Both the position numbers and the translations under genes were made by a program. 64,000 bases of DNA. Source: Meloidogyne chitwoodi (lineage: Eukaryota; Nematoda; Chromadorea; Rhabditida; Meloidogynidae). Of this stretch, positions 45,901 to 64,000 are shown one piece after another. Within the stretch, counting starts at the first letter, position 1. Each line of letters starts with the position of its first letter. The notes below the pieces were generated by a model. The model made no database searches. It worked only from the letters and a program-made list of their open reading frames with translations, and was not told the DNA's origin. The DNA is taken from positions 1,860,001 through 1,924,000 of the forward strand of contig JACZZP010000015.1 of NCBI GenBank assembly GCA_015183035.1, given 5' to 3'.

Positions 45901-46258
45901 AAACACATATAAAATAAAATTTTTGCAAGCAAAGGGTCAAAGAAGTTTTGTGTCTTTCTAATTTAATCAAATTGTACTTTAAGAAAATTGAGTTTAAAAG
46001 TGTTAAGAGCAACAAATTTTATTATTAAAAAATATACTATATTCTAAATAACTCAAATGTCCATTTTTACAAGTTTATGAAGGAAAAGAGAGTGAATAGA
46101 GTCTTAAAATTAACAAAAATACCTTCTTTTGCTTTCCCAAATATCCACCACCACCTCCTCTATTTGTTCCTCCTAAACTATATTCGTGCTGTTGTTTTAA
46201 ATGTTGATGATGACGAAGACGAGGGTCCAAAAAGTTGAAGCGGTCGCATTTTCTATAA
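39940..46258 (-). CDS. Innexin, UNC-7/UNC-9-like gap-junction protein
   Basis: Four-TM gap-junction subunit. The core reads [20 protein letters not shown] spliced to [20 protein letters not shown] then [19 protein letters not shown] (first extracellular-loop Cys), [15 protein letters not shown], the innexin hallmark [40 protein letters not shown], a TM exon [12 protein letters not shown], then [13 protein letters not shown] and [20 protein letters not shown]. An upstream exon (46258-46122, [20 protein letters not shown] then Gly-rich, ending GKQKK) joins in frame and gives an N-terminal extension, as UNC-7 has; its own start was not found, so the 5' end is uncertain. The C-terminus either stops at 40845 (His-rich, ending HHHHRDL) or splices from AATAG|GTATGG at 40938 to a last exon 40024-39940 ending KSDGYFTFV. 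Introns carry several tandem repeats. Confidence 0.85.
40105..40425. repeat. Inverted-end element around TACATGTACTGCT
   Basis: AAGTTCGAGCAGTACATGTA at 40105-40124 faces TACATGTACTGCTTGAACT at 40406-40424, giving about 19-bp inverted ends around roughly 320 bp. A third copy, TACATGTACTGCT, sits just outside at 40057-40069 and forms a 13-bp hairpin with the first. All lie in the last innexin intron. A MITE, or a conserved intronic structure linked to the alternative last exon, are both possible. Confidence 0.45.
41400..42300. repeat. Diverged tandem repeat array, about 110-120 bp unit, in an innexin intron
   Basis: Recurring blocks in the same order: ATTCTTACGTTA(A/G)CAA, ATTCCAAAGCTAATTTTTAA, TTTATTTGAATCTTTTATAT, TCTGATTTTTTCAATTAATT and TCTCTATTTATTAGGCCTTA. 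I count about seven imperfect units. The array makes this the longest innexin intron. Confidence 0.75.
43216..43377. repeat. 27-bp tandem repeat, six units, in an innexin intron
   Basis: Units begin TTTGTAAAACAATTTCAGAA or TTTGTAAAATAATTTCAAAA and end TTAAAAC. The two variants occur in the order A-B-A-B-A-A, so part of the array grew as a 54-bp dimer. Confidence 0.88.
44230..44545. repeat. TTCTGATTTTTAAATAA array in an innexin intron
   Basis: About 17 units of 17-18 bp alternating between ATTCTGATTTTTAAATA and ATTCTGAATTTTTCAATA. It is the densest example of a motif scattered through introns across the window. Confidence 0.88.
45600..45750. repeat. TTTTCCGGAAAACAAGTTTATTTAAA array
   Basis: Four spaced units of about 30-38 bp, each with the 10-12 bp palindrome TTTTCCGGAAAA followed by CAAGTTTATT. 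The same motif recurs near 46970-47110, 48776-48925, 31500-31620, 39590 and 46340. This array is in the first innexin intron. Confidence 0.8.
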
Positions 46259-48960
46259 TGCTAAAATTAAAAAAATTTGGAAAGACAATGTCAAAATTAA
46301 AATTAAGAAGCACGACAAAATAAATGATGAAAATGTTTCTTCCGGAAATTAAGTTTAATTAAAAATGTTTTGAGAAAAATTGTAAAAAGTGATCTTGTTT
46401 TTAATGTTTTCCGGAAAGAGAGAGAAAGTTGGAATATTTAAAAAATAAACATTTAAACATGTTTTCCTGAAAAGTTTTTGTTTACTAGAATGTTTAGATT
46501 TCAGAAAAACACATATAAAGTTTTAAAATTGAGTGATTTTTTAGTTTATATTTTCAGTCATTCATTTTTCAATTTCCACACAATTTCCTCTCAAAAGTGT
46601 AAAAAAAATTTAAAAGAAGGATAAAAGTATTTACTATTTTAATACATTATTTTGTAAAGTAATGAAATATATAAAAATGTGTGAAGTTTATTAGAGAAGA
46701 TGGACATGAATCTCCATCTCTCATTGTCCATTTTTAGAGTACATTTTCTCTTATATGGCACATTTGGCTTTATTGAATTTAAAGTAGGTAAAGGGAGATT
46801 TAATAGAAAAGTGGGAATACTTAGACATTGACTCTAAAGGAAAAAAATGCGTTGAAAAAGGTTGACACAAATAAGAAATGATGGAATAGTAATAAATAAA
46901 AAAGGTTCTAAAAATGTTAAAAAATAATCTAATAAAGTTAAATTTAAATGCAACTTGATAAACATGCATTATCTTTTCCGGAAAAAAGACATAAAAATAA
47001 ACTTGTTTTCAGAAACAAATATAAAAAATAAACTTGTTTTCTGGAAATATATAATTTAAATAAACTTGTTTTCTGGAAAATAAATAAATAAACTTGTTTT
47101 CCGGAAAATAAGTTTATTTGAATGTTTTTTGAATTTTTGATTTGTTCTAATTAATTTAAAAACATTTTAAATTATTAAAAATGTTAATAAAATTTAAAAA
47201 ATTGCAAAAATTAGATTTTGTTTTAAAAAAACATTTCTATTATATTGAAGGAAGTTGAGGGTCGTCATTTCGCTATTTTTTTATTATTTTTTTTTTGGAC
47301 AAATCTTTACTTTTATAAATTTTTGCTTGGCCGCATCACTAATTGCGCGTTTTGTGTTCTACAAAAGATTTTATATATTTTTTAAAAATTTTTCCATTTT
47401 GCAAACAAGATTCTTTTCTTAAATATTTTTGCATTTATTTATATATTAGCCATAAAAAATAAAACGGGAAGGAAATCGACCGTCACAACAAACAGATTGT
47501 GTGGCAGCGCGTGCATAAAGTGTGGGCAATGAAGCAACTAAAAAATATAAGCCTGAACGAAAGAAAAAATACTTTATATAAATTTTTAGGGTAAATAAAA
47601 GGAATGTAAAAAATAAAATAATAAATATTTAGAAAATATAAGAAAAAAATTAAAAAAAAAAGTTTATTTAAAAAAAGTTTAGGAAGGTAAGTTAATTTTA
47701 AATTAAAGAGGAAATTGTTCAACACATCTAATACTAATAATAACTAAATAAACTTGTTTTTCATAAAAACATCAATGTTTTTAATAAACTTGTTTTTCAT
47801 AAAAACATCAATGTTTTTAATAAACTTGTTTTTCAAAAAACATAAAAATGTCAAGATAAAATTAAAGTAGCATAAAACAAGTTTATTAAAAAAATAAAAT
47901 GCTTCGAACATGTGTCATAAAGAATTACGACCTTCTCTATAAAAATAAATAAATATAAGCAAGTAAATAAAAAAGTAAAAAATCTCTGTAAAATAGCAAA
48001 AGCAAAAAATTACTTTAGCAGTTAAATAGCTTTACTCATTTATTTACTAAATTTTTTTGTCTTTTTTCGCAGTTGGCTTTATATTTTTAAATATTATTTT
48101 TGAGGTTTTAGGTGGATTAAGAGGGCAAAAAAAGAAAAATCGCTTTAAAGAGGAAAGAATTGGGCAGCTTTTTAGCTATCTGGATGAACACAAGAAGGAA
48201 AAAATATATTAAAAAATAAATAAATAACTGCAGCAGTTGTGTTGGTGTCTAATAAATTAAGGAACTTTTAGCAAAAAAAAATAAATATAAGACATAAATA
48301 AATATAAAAGAAATAAATTTAGAAATTAAAGGATCAGAAAATGGATTATTCGAGTTTAAACTTAAAAGTTTTGTGTAATAAAAGAATTAAAAATAAGAAA
48401 AAAAATAAATGTTGATAAAGAAGATAAAATTAAGAAAAGGCTTTTTTAATCAATTTTGCGCGGCATCCCTAAATGTTTAATAAATAAATAAATAAAATAT
48501 TTATTTATATCCCATAGCAACAACTTTAGACAAAAAAAAGATATTAAGAGAAAATATTTAAAAGGTTGCTGCTTTTAGTTTGTGAAGCTTTAAATGAGAA
48601 ACACAAAATAAAATAATGTATCGTCATTTGAGTTATTCTATACTTTTTTACACTTTTATGTGTATTGGTCATTATTAGGAAGCAAAGTAATATATTGCGC
48701 CTTTTTAGCCAATATTTATCCATAAATTTTAATAAAAATGTTGCCAAACATAACTAAAAATAAAAAAATTAATGTTTTCCGGAAAACAAGTTTATTTAAA
48801 TGTTTTTAATCAAAACAACTGTAAAATTTTTCAGTAAGACAATTTTATTTAAAATTTATTTAAAATGTTTTCCGTAAAACAAGTTTATTTAAAATTTATT
48901 TAACATTTTTTCCGGAAAACAAGTTTATAAAAAATATTATTATTTTTTTATTTTTTACAA
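46259..48960. other. Intergenic 2.7 kb between innexin and membrane-protein gene
   Basis: Divergent upstream DNA. It should contain missing 5' exon(s) and the promoter of the innexin, but I could not identify them. Content: TTTTCCGGAAAACAAGTTTATT clusters (46970-47110, 48776-48925) and a tandem repeat at about 47746-47840 (AATAAACTTGTTTTTCATAA then AAACATCAATGTTTTT, nearly three units). Small open frames here are AT-driven. Confidence 0.45.
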
Positions 48961-51900
48961 AATGTTCATCACAAATATTAAACAAATTTCATTATTCAAT
49001 TTTTTATTAATATTATATGCGCAAATAATTTATTCAAAATCGGAGGAAATAAAAACTAGTAATATTCCTTCCTCAGAGTTTGTTATACGACTGGGTAAGT
49101 TTAAAAAAAAATAAAATTTTAATAAAAATTATTTAAATTTAATTTTTTTTTAGAATTTGCAAATTCACCATTACAACAACCTTTAACAAATAATAAATTA
49201 AATTTAAAATTGGAAACAATATGTAAATTAGCAATGGAACGTTCTTTAAGTAAACATCTTTTTGGGTAAATAAAATTAAAAATAAATTAAATTTTCAAAA
49301 AAAATTAAAAATACTTTTCAAAATATATTTACTGAACTCTTATATTTTTATAAAAAAAGTAAGTCTAGCATTGATGAAAAAATGGATGCCATAGAAGCTT
49401 TAAATGACTGGCGGTCATCGACTGGCAATAATAAAATAATAAAAAATAGAGAAAATGAGGAAAAAAAAGAAAATGAGCAAAATAGTGAAGACAAAGCTGT
49501 AAAAAATTTTACTAGTGGTGGTAATACTAAATTGGAAATGGCAGCAGAATCTTCCTTTTGGATAGATTTAAATTCTATGCGCCAATTTAATGTTAGGGTA
49601 AGAGAAAAAATAAATAAATATAAAAAAGAGAAAAAAATATAGAGGAAAAAATAAATATATAAAAAAACATTCAAGAATTTACTAAATAAAAATAAAAAAT
49701 GAGAAAATTGTTATATGCTTTATTAAACTAAAGGAAAAAGCCTTTAGAGTCTGTTGTCTTCTCTAAGTGTTGTTTTTTGCACATAACTTTTTTTCAAATA
49801 AATATAAAAATTTAAATTAAAAATTATTTGATAGAGAAGATTCTGGGCTACAAAAAAGCTAAAAGGATGAATATTTTATTTTTATTTTCTTTAAAGTTAT
49901 TACAAAAAATCTGGAGGATATGCCTACTCCAACCTTAACAAAAATTGTTTAAAAAATTGTAGTTTTTTAGTTAAAAGAGTTAAAAATTAATTTTTTTATT
50001 TATTTTGTAGCAAAAATTGTGCTCTATTTTTTAATATAAAGAAAAAAATTGTAACTTAATTTAAAAGAAAGTTGTATGATTTTATAGTAGGTAAAGGAAA
50101 AATTTAAAGAAAAAAATTAAATTTAAATTAATTAAATAAAAAATAAATAAAATTGTTATTTTATTTAGTTACTAGGAATTGATAGACCAAAACCTTGGCG
50201 ACATACCTTTATTTTATCTTTTGCCGTTTTTCTACAGGAAAAGGCAATTTCTGCTGAGGTTAAAAATTTTTAATTTTTTTAAATTTAATTTAAAAAATTA
50301 GTTTTTAATTTAATAAAAATTATTATTTAATTCTTCAAAAAATAATTTTTTAAATTAAAAAATAATTTTTTTTAATTTAATAAAATTAAATTAAAGGTAA
50401 TGGTGCGTGATTTATCTTTAGTTTCGCTTGCTGAAATGTCTGCGCATTTGCAATTGACTGTATTAAGAATTGATGGTAGAAAATTTTTCATAAAAATATT
50501 ATTAAATTTTATAAATATTTAAAAAATATTTAAAAAAAATAATTATTTTAGAGTATTTTTAAAAATAAAAAAAAAATAATTTCAGCATTAGTACACAAAG
50601 AAATGGCTAAACAAACTCAATGGTGGTTAATAGGTTTAATTTAAAGAATTTTAAATAAATAAAAAATATTAAAATAATTAATTTTAGGAATAATTCTCGG
50701 CGCAGGTATTTTAATAATTGCATGTTGCTGGGCATTACTTTTTTTTTGGTTGAATATTTGTGTGAGAAGGGAATCGCAACTTGATAAAGGAGTAAATGAA
50801 GAAACAGAAATAGAAAATAGACGATCAGAAGAGGTATATAAGTTACTGTATTTTATCAGTAAAATTAAATAAAACTTAACAAAAATAAACTTGAATTACA
50901 ATTGTAAAATTAAATAAACAACAATAAAATAAACTTTAATTATTATTAAAACTTGAAATACAAAACTAAATAAACTTAAAATACAAAGTTTACAATTGTA
51001 AAATATAAAACTTGAATTACTAGTATATATAAAATTATATTACCTAACTGAATTACAACTCTACTATTAAAATTAATTTAACTAAATAAAAAATTAAATA
51101 ATATTAAAAAGGATGTGGAACGCTGTCAAATAGAATCTACTTCAACTCCACAACCAATTTTACCATCTCAACTTAAAGAAGCAGAAAATATTTCTTCAAC
51201 AACTAGTAGTGTGAACGAGTAAGTTGGCAATTTTTATCTCAAAAATTTTTAATTTGATATTTTTTTAAAAATGTTCATAAATTAATAAAGCTCATATTTT
51301 AAGTAAAAAATATAAAAAAAGAAAATTCTCAATTTATAAAATAATAATTGTAATCATATTACAATAAAAATTAAAAAGAAAAAATAATTATTCCGTTACT
51401 ATAAATATATTTTTTTTATTAACTAAAATTGTAATATTATTAAAAATATAAGAAAAACAAAATTTCAATTTTATTTTAAATTAATAAAATTCATAATTAA
51501 AAGTGGGAGCTAAAAATAAGCAAAAAACAGAGTAAATATTCCAACTTGTTCGTTTTAAAAATTCATAACTTTATTCAAAATTAATTTAAAATTACCAAAA
51601 TTTAGTATTTTATAGTCCAAACTATACTCTACTAATTGACTCAAAAAGATATTTTTATGATCAATTTAAAATAAGTTATGAAATTTAAAATGAGATAACT
51701 ACCCGCAATAAGAACGCAGCGATAATTAATAAAATACAAATAAAAAAAAATAATATAAAAAATAATTAGACTCCAATTATCTTTCCGGAAAATATTTTAT
51801 ATTAAAAAAAATATTTACTTACTGATGAGCCGTGTCGCATTACTCTATCGGCTGTACCGCCAACATTATTACATTTTTTGCTCCACCCATAGAAAATAAA

Positions 51901-54093
51901 TTTTTTATTGTCTCATTACAAAATTAATAATTTAAAATATTAAATTAGCTGAAAATTAAATTTTAAAAATAATTAAATTACTTTTTTCATTTTTTTAGAA
52001 AACAAGATATTGCTAATAATGAATTACTTTTGGAAAAAACAAATCTAAAAACAAAACAAAATTTACTACTACAAGATATTAAAAATAATAAAAATAAAAA
52101 GAGAAGATTACCTAAATTAAAATTAAAAAAGAAATATTTGCCTAAAAGTTCACAGAAAAGAAGAATTATTATTAGAGAAGAAAATGGTAGTAAGTTTATT
52201 AAAAATTCATGTTTGTAAAACTTAAGTTTATTAAAATTAAAGTTAATTAAAACAAGTTTGTAAAAAAATAAGTTTATTAAAAATTCAGGTTTGTAAAACT
52301 TAAGTTTATTAAAATTAAAGTTTATTTATAATTAAATATATACAAAATTGAGTTTTAAAAAATAAAAAATTCAGTAAAAAAATAAAAAAATGTTTAAGAA
52401 TAGTTTTTAGCTATTAAATAAATATTTTTGTAGCTTAAAGGAAATGTTTAGAAAAATAAGTAAATGTAAAGATATTTTAAATAAAAAAAAGAAAAATATA
52501 TAGCAATTGAGCCAGAAAAGTCCAAATACCGGAAGTCAATTGCTATGAAAAATACATGAGAAAAAAATAAAAGTTTTCTTTTTGTTTAAAAATAAAGGCA
52601 GTAAAGTATTAATTTACTTTTAAAGAAAAAGGGAAAATTTATTTAAAAATTAAAGAAATTTTGACATAATAAATTATTTTATTTTTTTTTTAAAGTAAAA
52701 AAGATTAAGATTTAAAAAAGGATCAGATTTCAATGATTATTAAAAAAAATATATAAATTTATAATCTTAATGTTGCTTTTAAACATACAAAAATTAGAGC
52801 AAAAATAAATTATATAAAAAAGAAAAAATTTTAAGTTTGTAAAATAAAATTACATTAAAAATCAAGTGTTTATTTAAAATCCAAGTTTTAATTTTAAAAT
52901 TGTAAATTGTTAAGTTTGTAAGTTTGCAATTTCTAATTAATAAACTTAAAACACGAAGTTTTAAGTTATATAAATAAAACTTAAAGTTTATTATTTTTAA
53001 GTCTACCAAACTTAAGTTTTTGTAGAAGTTTATATAAACTTAAGTTTATACTTAGCTTTTAATTATATTAGTATTGACAAAAAATTTTTTTGAGCTTGTT
53101 TGAGATAAAACCAAAATAAATTTTTTTGTTAATGTTAGCTGAAAAGGAGTAAGTATTTGGGAATGAAAATGTGTAAGGGATGTCTCATTGCAATTTTGTG
53201 TATAAAAAAAATTTTTTGAGGAAAGGAAGAAATTAGTTAAAAAAAAATTGAAGAAAAAAATTTTCCAGTCTATTTTTATCTCTTTTTCTCTCTTTTCTAT
53301 AAAATTCCTACCCTTGGGGCCATTAAAAATTTGAAGGGAGAACAATAAAAAGCTTTTATTCTCGCCTTAAATCAAAGAAAAAATTAAAAATAATAATAAA
53401 AAGAAAAATAACAGAAAAAAGAACGGAAAATGAGAAAATTTTTTGTCTATTTAAGAATTAAAGGGGAAGTAAAAATGGGAAGAAAAGTATTTTTTTGGAG
53501 TTTGACGAAGACAAAGAAGATTTAAATTTACAAACTTAACTTTAAATTTTTTTAAATACAAGTTTTAATTGTGTGTAAAACTTAAAAACTTAAATAAAAA
53601 ACTTTTAATAAAATTATTATTTTTAGTAGATGGAAAAATAAATAAAAAACAAGAAAAACAACATTATAAAATTAATGAGAAGGAAAAGGAAGAAGAAGCA
53701 AAGCAAAAATCAATTGAAGCTTCACTTCAACAATTATCCCCTCCAATTGAACTTGAAGCAGCAATTCAAGCAATAAGTTAATAAAATATTAAATAATTAT
53801 ATTTTAAATATTAAAACATTTAAGGAGGGAAGGGGTTTAAAAAAAATAGAATAAAAAAATTAAACAAAATAAATTAAGATGAAAAAAGAAATAACTGCTA
53901 TCAATTACCCACAAATTGGAATAATTTTAAATTTATTAAAGAACAAAAAATACAAAATAATAATCGTTTACAACCATACTGGGTGGCAGATAAATTAGAA
54001 AATATTTTTGGTATTTATAATAAAAATAAAGAAAATCCAAAACCAGCACTTCCATCAGATTCAGGAGATGTACGCATTGGGGCTATTATATGA
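48961..54093 (+). CDS. Unidentified type I single-pass membrane protein
   Basis: Spliced gene of roughly 450 residues. It opens with a signal peptide (ISLFNFLLILYAQIIYS). The ectodomain includes NSPLQQPLTNNKLNLKLETI then CKLAMERSLSKHLFG, an Asn/Glu/Lys-rich insert, FWIDLNSMRQFNVR, LLGIDRPKPWRHTFILSFAV then FLQEKAISAE and VMVRDLSLVSLAEMSAHLQL then TVLRIDALVHKEMAKQTQ. One TM segment follows (WWLIGIILGAGILIIACCWA then LLFFWLNICV). The cytoplasmic tail is Lys/Glu-rich and ends with a conserved-looking exon (NCYQLPTNWNNFKFIKEQKI, LQPYWVADKLENIFGIYNKN, then PALPSDSGDVRIGAII, stop 54091-54093). The end of the preceding exon (EAAIQAI|N) fits in phase. The juxtamembrane ectodomain is the best-conserved-looking part. 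Not recognised; function unknown. Confidence 0.68.
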
Positions 54094-54531
54094 ATATTGT
54101 TTATTTAATTATTTTATTTACTGAATAAATTATTTGAGAATACAAACTTGTTTATTTAAAATCAAACTTTTTTTACAAACTTAAGTTTATTTAAAATCCA
54201 AGTTTATTTAGATTTAGTATTATAAATCTAAGTTTATTTAAAATTAAACTTTATTTACAAACTTAAGTTTACAAGTTTATAAAAATGAAAACAAAAAAAT
54301 TGTTTCGTTTGGAAGCAAATTAGGTAATTCCCAATCTAAAAATGCCAAGAAAAAAAATAAATTTAGCTAATTTCAGTAGAAGAGTAATTAAGAAAATTTA
54401 TTTATTTTATACTTATCAGAGAATATTTTTATTTAATAAAAATATTTATACAATTTAGTCATTTTTAAAAATATTTAATTAATTTTCTTTTTTATTTTAA
54501 ATTTTATTTTTAATAAAAATTGATTTTTTAA
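54094..54531. other. Intergenic with AACTTAAGTTTATTT repeats
   Basis: About 440 bp holding the promoter of the peptide gene. It contains several copies of AAACTTAAGTTTATTTAAAA-type motifs (54170-54290), a variant of the intronic repeats in the preceding gene. Confidence 0.4.
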
Positions 54532-55034
54532 ATGTGCTGCTCGTCATTAAATTTAAGTTTGCGCTTTTGGCTAACAATTAATATTATGTTTTTTGTCTAT
54601 CAGTTAGCAAATAATTATGTTATTGCTGCAGTAAGTTTTTATTAAATATAAATTATTTAAAATTATTATATAAAAAAGCCTTTTGACCCATACGAGTTTG
54701 AAATACAACAACAACAAAAATCACACAGGCGTTTTCTTGTGAATAATTTAATTGCTCCATTACCAGCTTACAAAATTGTAACTGTAGACATAGTTGATGG
54801 AAAGCAAAAAAATCCGAGAGGTAACAATTTAATTTATAAACAAACAAAACAGGAAATTAAAACTTATGTTATTTATAAAACAAAAACTTTAAAAATAAAC
54901 TTGAAGCAAAAAATAAATAGAAAAATAAACTTGAAGCAGAAAATAAATAAATAAAACTTTAATTTGCTTACCTAATTAAAGTAAATCGACGCAGTGTTCA
55001 TCCTTGTAGATGGAACCTTTGCTCCTACACATAA
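54532..55034 (+). CDS. Small secreted peptide precursor ending in a Cys-x4-Cys ring
   Basis: Three exons (54532-54630, 54679-54820, 54982-55034; GT-AG) give a 97-residue precursor. Residues 1-33 are a signal peptide (LRFWLTINIMFFVYQLANNY then VIAA) with a plausible cut before PFDPYE. A Gln-rich spacer with a dibasic site (SHRR) and a conserved-looking YKIVTVDIVDGKQKNPR follow. The C-terminus is VNRR then SVHPCRWNLCSYT and TAA. Cleavage after the RR would release a 13-residue peptide with a six-residue disulphide ring CRWNLC. The ring size equals that of vasopressin/oxytocin and urotensin-II-type peptides, but the sequence is not one I can assign. It may be a neuropeptide or a secreted effector peptide. 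Frame continuity over both introns supports it as a real gene. Confidence 0.72.
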
Positions 55035-55491
55035 ACAACACTTTGGGCAAAATTAAAAAAATAAAAAGAAAGATTTGGTTAAATTTTAATTAATTTAAAA
55101 ATAAATTCAAATAATACTACAAAAAATCTCTCACTTGCCTATTATTAAAAAAATATTTTTTCCTTTAATTGTCAACACACACAGATACACAAAAATAATT
55201 TTTTTAAATAAATTTAGTTGACAAAATTTGGCGGAATGAATTTAAAATTAGAGATTAGACTATAAAGTAGTCTAGGACAAATTTTCAAATTTTTTCAAAA
55301 ATTTTGGTCTCAAAAAGAAATAAAATCAGACCTAATCTCTAATTTAAATTGGGGTCACAACCATAAAATATATAAATTTTGTGTTAAAAATATATTAAAA
55401 TAAATTTTAGAGAGCCTAAACATGGATAATAATTTTTAATCAATTTTTTAATTTTTCTATATTAATTCAATTAATTCATAAATTAATTATT
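55035..55491. other. Intergenic between peptide gene and V-ATPase A (convergent)
   Basis: About 460 bp of 3' flanks. It contains an imperfect inverted repeat: AAATTAGAGATTAGACTATA near 55245 and ACCTAATCTCTAATTTAAAT near 55330. No gene seen. Confidence 0.4.
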
Positions 55492-62749
<7,258 letters not shown>

Positions 62750-63197
62750 AGAAAATTATTTTTTATTTGTTTAATACAAAATTTTACATTTATTTTATAT
62801 TTATTTATTTATAATTATTTTATTTATTTTGTTAGCCATTTTTTTTTATAATTAAAAAAAGACAATCCCATAATTTTAACACACGTTCCTTTATTCTTCC
62901 ATAAAATATAAATATTTTTTATTCTTTTTCTAATAAAAATTGGGTAGTTATGGTAACACGTGAATTCTTATAATTTTTACAAATAATTTTTTTTTTGCCC
63001 ATTTTATATATTTTTTGTTAATTAAATATATATTAGAATAAAAAATTTGGGTTAATTTTTACTACTAATTATGTTCTTTTTATTATTTTTTTATAAAAAA
63101 TAATATTTTAAAAATTTTATTTTAAAATTTTAGACAATTTATACATATTTAATAATATTTCTATTTAATATTTTATTTAAATTAAAAAATATTTTTA
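62750..63197. promoter_or_regulatory. Divergent upstream region of V-ATPase A and the coiled-coil gene
   Basis: About 450 bp of AT-rich DNA between two outward-facing genes. It contains TGGTAACACGTGAATTC near 62950, with the E-box CACGTG, the target of TFEB/HLH-30-type factors that control lysosomal and V-ATPase genes in animals. The motif match is seen; the function is inferred. Confidence 0.4.
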
Positions 63198-64000
63198 ATG
63201 GATGATGATGACATTCGAGAACAATTGTTGCAAGTTAAAAAAGTAATTTTAAAAAAATATTAAAAAAATAAAAATATTTTTTTCGGCACACTCCGCCGTT
63301 TTACGTGAAAATGGACAATATAAAACAAAACTTAGAATTGCTGAACGTGAACGTAATAGGCGAGAAGAAGAACTTAATCGTTTTTTTACTGTTCCACCAC
63401 AACAACAAACAAAAATAAATAATAATAATAATATTAAATTGTCTCCCTCAATATTAGCGGAAAATAGAATAGAAATGATGGCGTTAAGAAGAAAAGTTTT
63501 GCTATACGAAAGATTATTAAAAGAAAAAACAAAAGAAAATGCGTAAGTTTATTTATTTTTTAAGTTTATTTTTTTTTTACAATTGTACTTCAAGTTTATT
63601 TTCTGTTTTATTTCAAGTTTATTTTTATAGGTGTTTTATTTAATTTTTGTTAAAACATTATTTCAAGTTTATTTTTATTTTAGCAAATTACTAGAAGACA
63701 AAAAAGTTGTAGAAGCAGCAGAAACACGCAAATTAACCGAAAGGTTGGAAAATGAATGCCAACGGTTACGTGTTCATCTAGCACAATCAGTACCTGAAAC
63801 AGAATTTTTAAAGGAAAAGGATTCATATTTAACAATAATAAATAGATTAATAGATGAAAATATGCATTTACGTCAAGTTGTTGGAAAATTCGAACAAAGG
63901 AGAAAAGGCAAGTTTTGCTTCAAGTTTATTTTTTAAAACTTTGCTTCAAGTTTATTTATTTTTATAATTTTGTAGAATCAGAAAAGTTGTTAAGTGAATT
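63198..64000 (+). CDS. Coiled-coil protein, N-terminal part (runs off the window)
   Basis: Starts MDDDDIREQLLQVKK (63198-63242), then AHSAVLRENGQYKTKLRIAE and RERNRREEELNRFFTV, a short polyQ/polyN stretch, EMMALRRKVLLYERLLKEKT, then KLLEDKKVVEAAETRKLTER, NECQRLRVHLAQSVPETEFL and DENMHLRQVVGKFEQRRKG. Almost entirely charged helices with heptad-like spacing, so a cytoskeletal or centrosomal scaffold is likely; the family is not recognised. The first intron has a normal GT donor, but the frame requires an acceptor at 63284-63285 that reads CG instead of AG (TTTTTTTCG|GCACAC). The other introns are GT-AG. The 3' part is outside the window. Confidence 0.6.

Noticed and set aside
51815..51895. CTGATGAG near 51822 suggested a hammerhead ribozyme core.
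   Set aside because: No CGAAA partner and no matching stems I/II. On the other strand it looks like a truncated 5' half of a tRNA (GCCGATAGAG then a CTCAT loop) with no T-arm. Left unannotated as a small GC-richer patch in an intron.

Overview
The window looks like nuclear DNA of a plant-parasitic nematode, most likely a root-knot nematode (Meloidogyne). This is an inference. Base composition is extremely AT-rich, nearly every gene is cut by many 40-60 bp AT-rich introns ending in TTTTAG/TTTAAAG, and genes are tightly packed on both strands. The content is animal and nematode-like: an UNC-7/UNC-9-type innexin, Arp3, dynactin p25, Mediator MED8, ATG13, V-ATPase subunit A. No bacterial or organellar genes and no functional rRNA or tRNA gene were seen.

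Layout: 1-6.4 kb, minus-strand housekeeping genes (MIOS, partial; DCTN5; ARP3; MED8). 6.9-7.3 kb, HYPK on plus. 7.6-9.7 kb, three tandem minus genes for small signal-peptide/one-TM proteins sharing a TATA-type promoter. 9.8-13.8 kb, an unidentified multi-exon gene. 15.2-18.5 kb, two acireductone dioxygenase paralogues, the second lacking the metal-ligand Glu. 20.1-22.6 kb, ATG13. 23.4-29.0 kb (plus), a DUF4211 (QSER1/PRR12-like) protein. 29-31.9 kb, a gene-poor stretch holding a GC-rich, hairpin-rich island. 31.9-39.1 kb (plus), a large MATH/coiled-coil/polyQ protein. 39.9-46.3 kb (minus), an innexin with two possible C-termini. 49.0-54.1 kb (plus), an unidentified single-pass membrane protein. 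54.5-55.0 kb (plus), a small secreted peptide precursor ending in a Cys-x4-Cys ring. 55.5-62.7 kb (minus), V-ATPase subunit A, whose 3.8 kb intron holds an opposite-strand four-TM gene. 63.2 kb to the end, a coiled-coil protein cut by the window edge.

The most unusual structures are two palindromes (4.6-5.4 kb and 18.6-20.0 kb) built from tail-to-tail copies of the last exons of a UBX-domain gene. Each lies just downstream of a minus-strand gene (MED8, ATG13). The second has roughly 650 bp arms that are almost identical and itself contains a relic of an older palindrome. Read-through RNA would fold into long dsRNA matching a UBX gene, so these are candidate endogenous hairpin-siRNA loci. Intronic DNA is also filled with a few short recurring motifs (TTCTGATTTTTAAA, TTTTCCGGAAAACAAGTTTATTT, AAACTTGAATTACAA), sometimes as tandem arrays.
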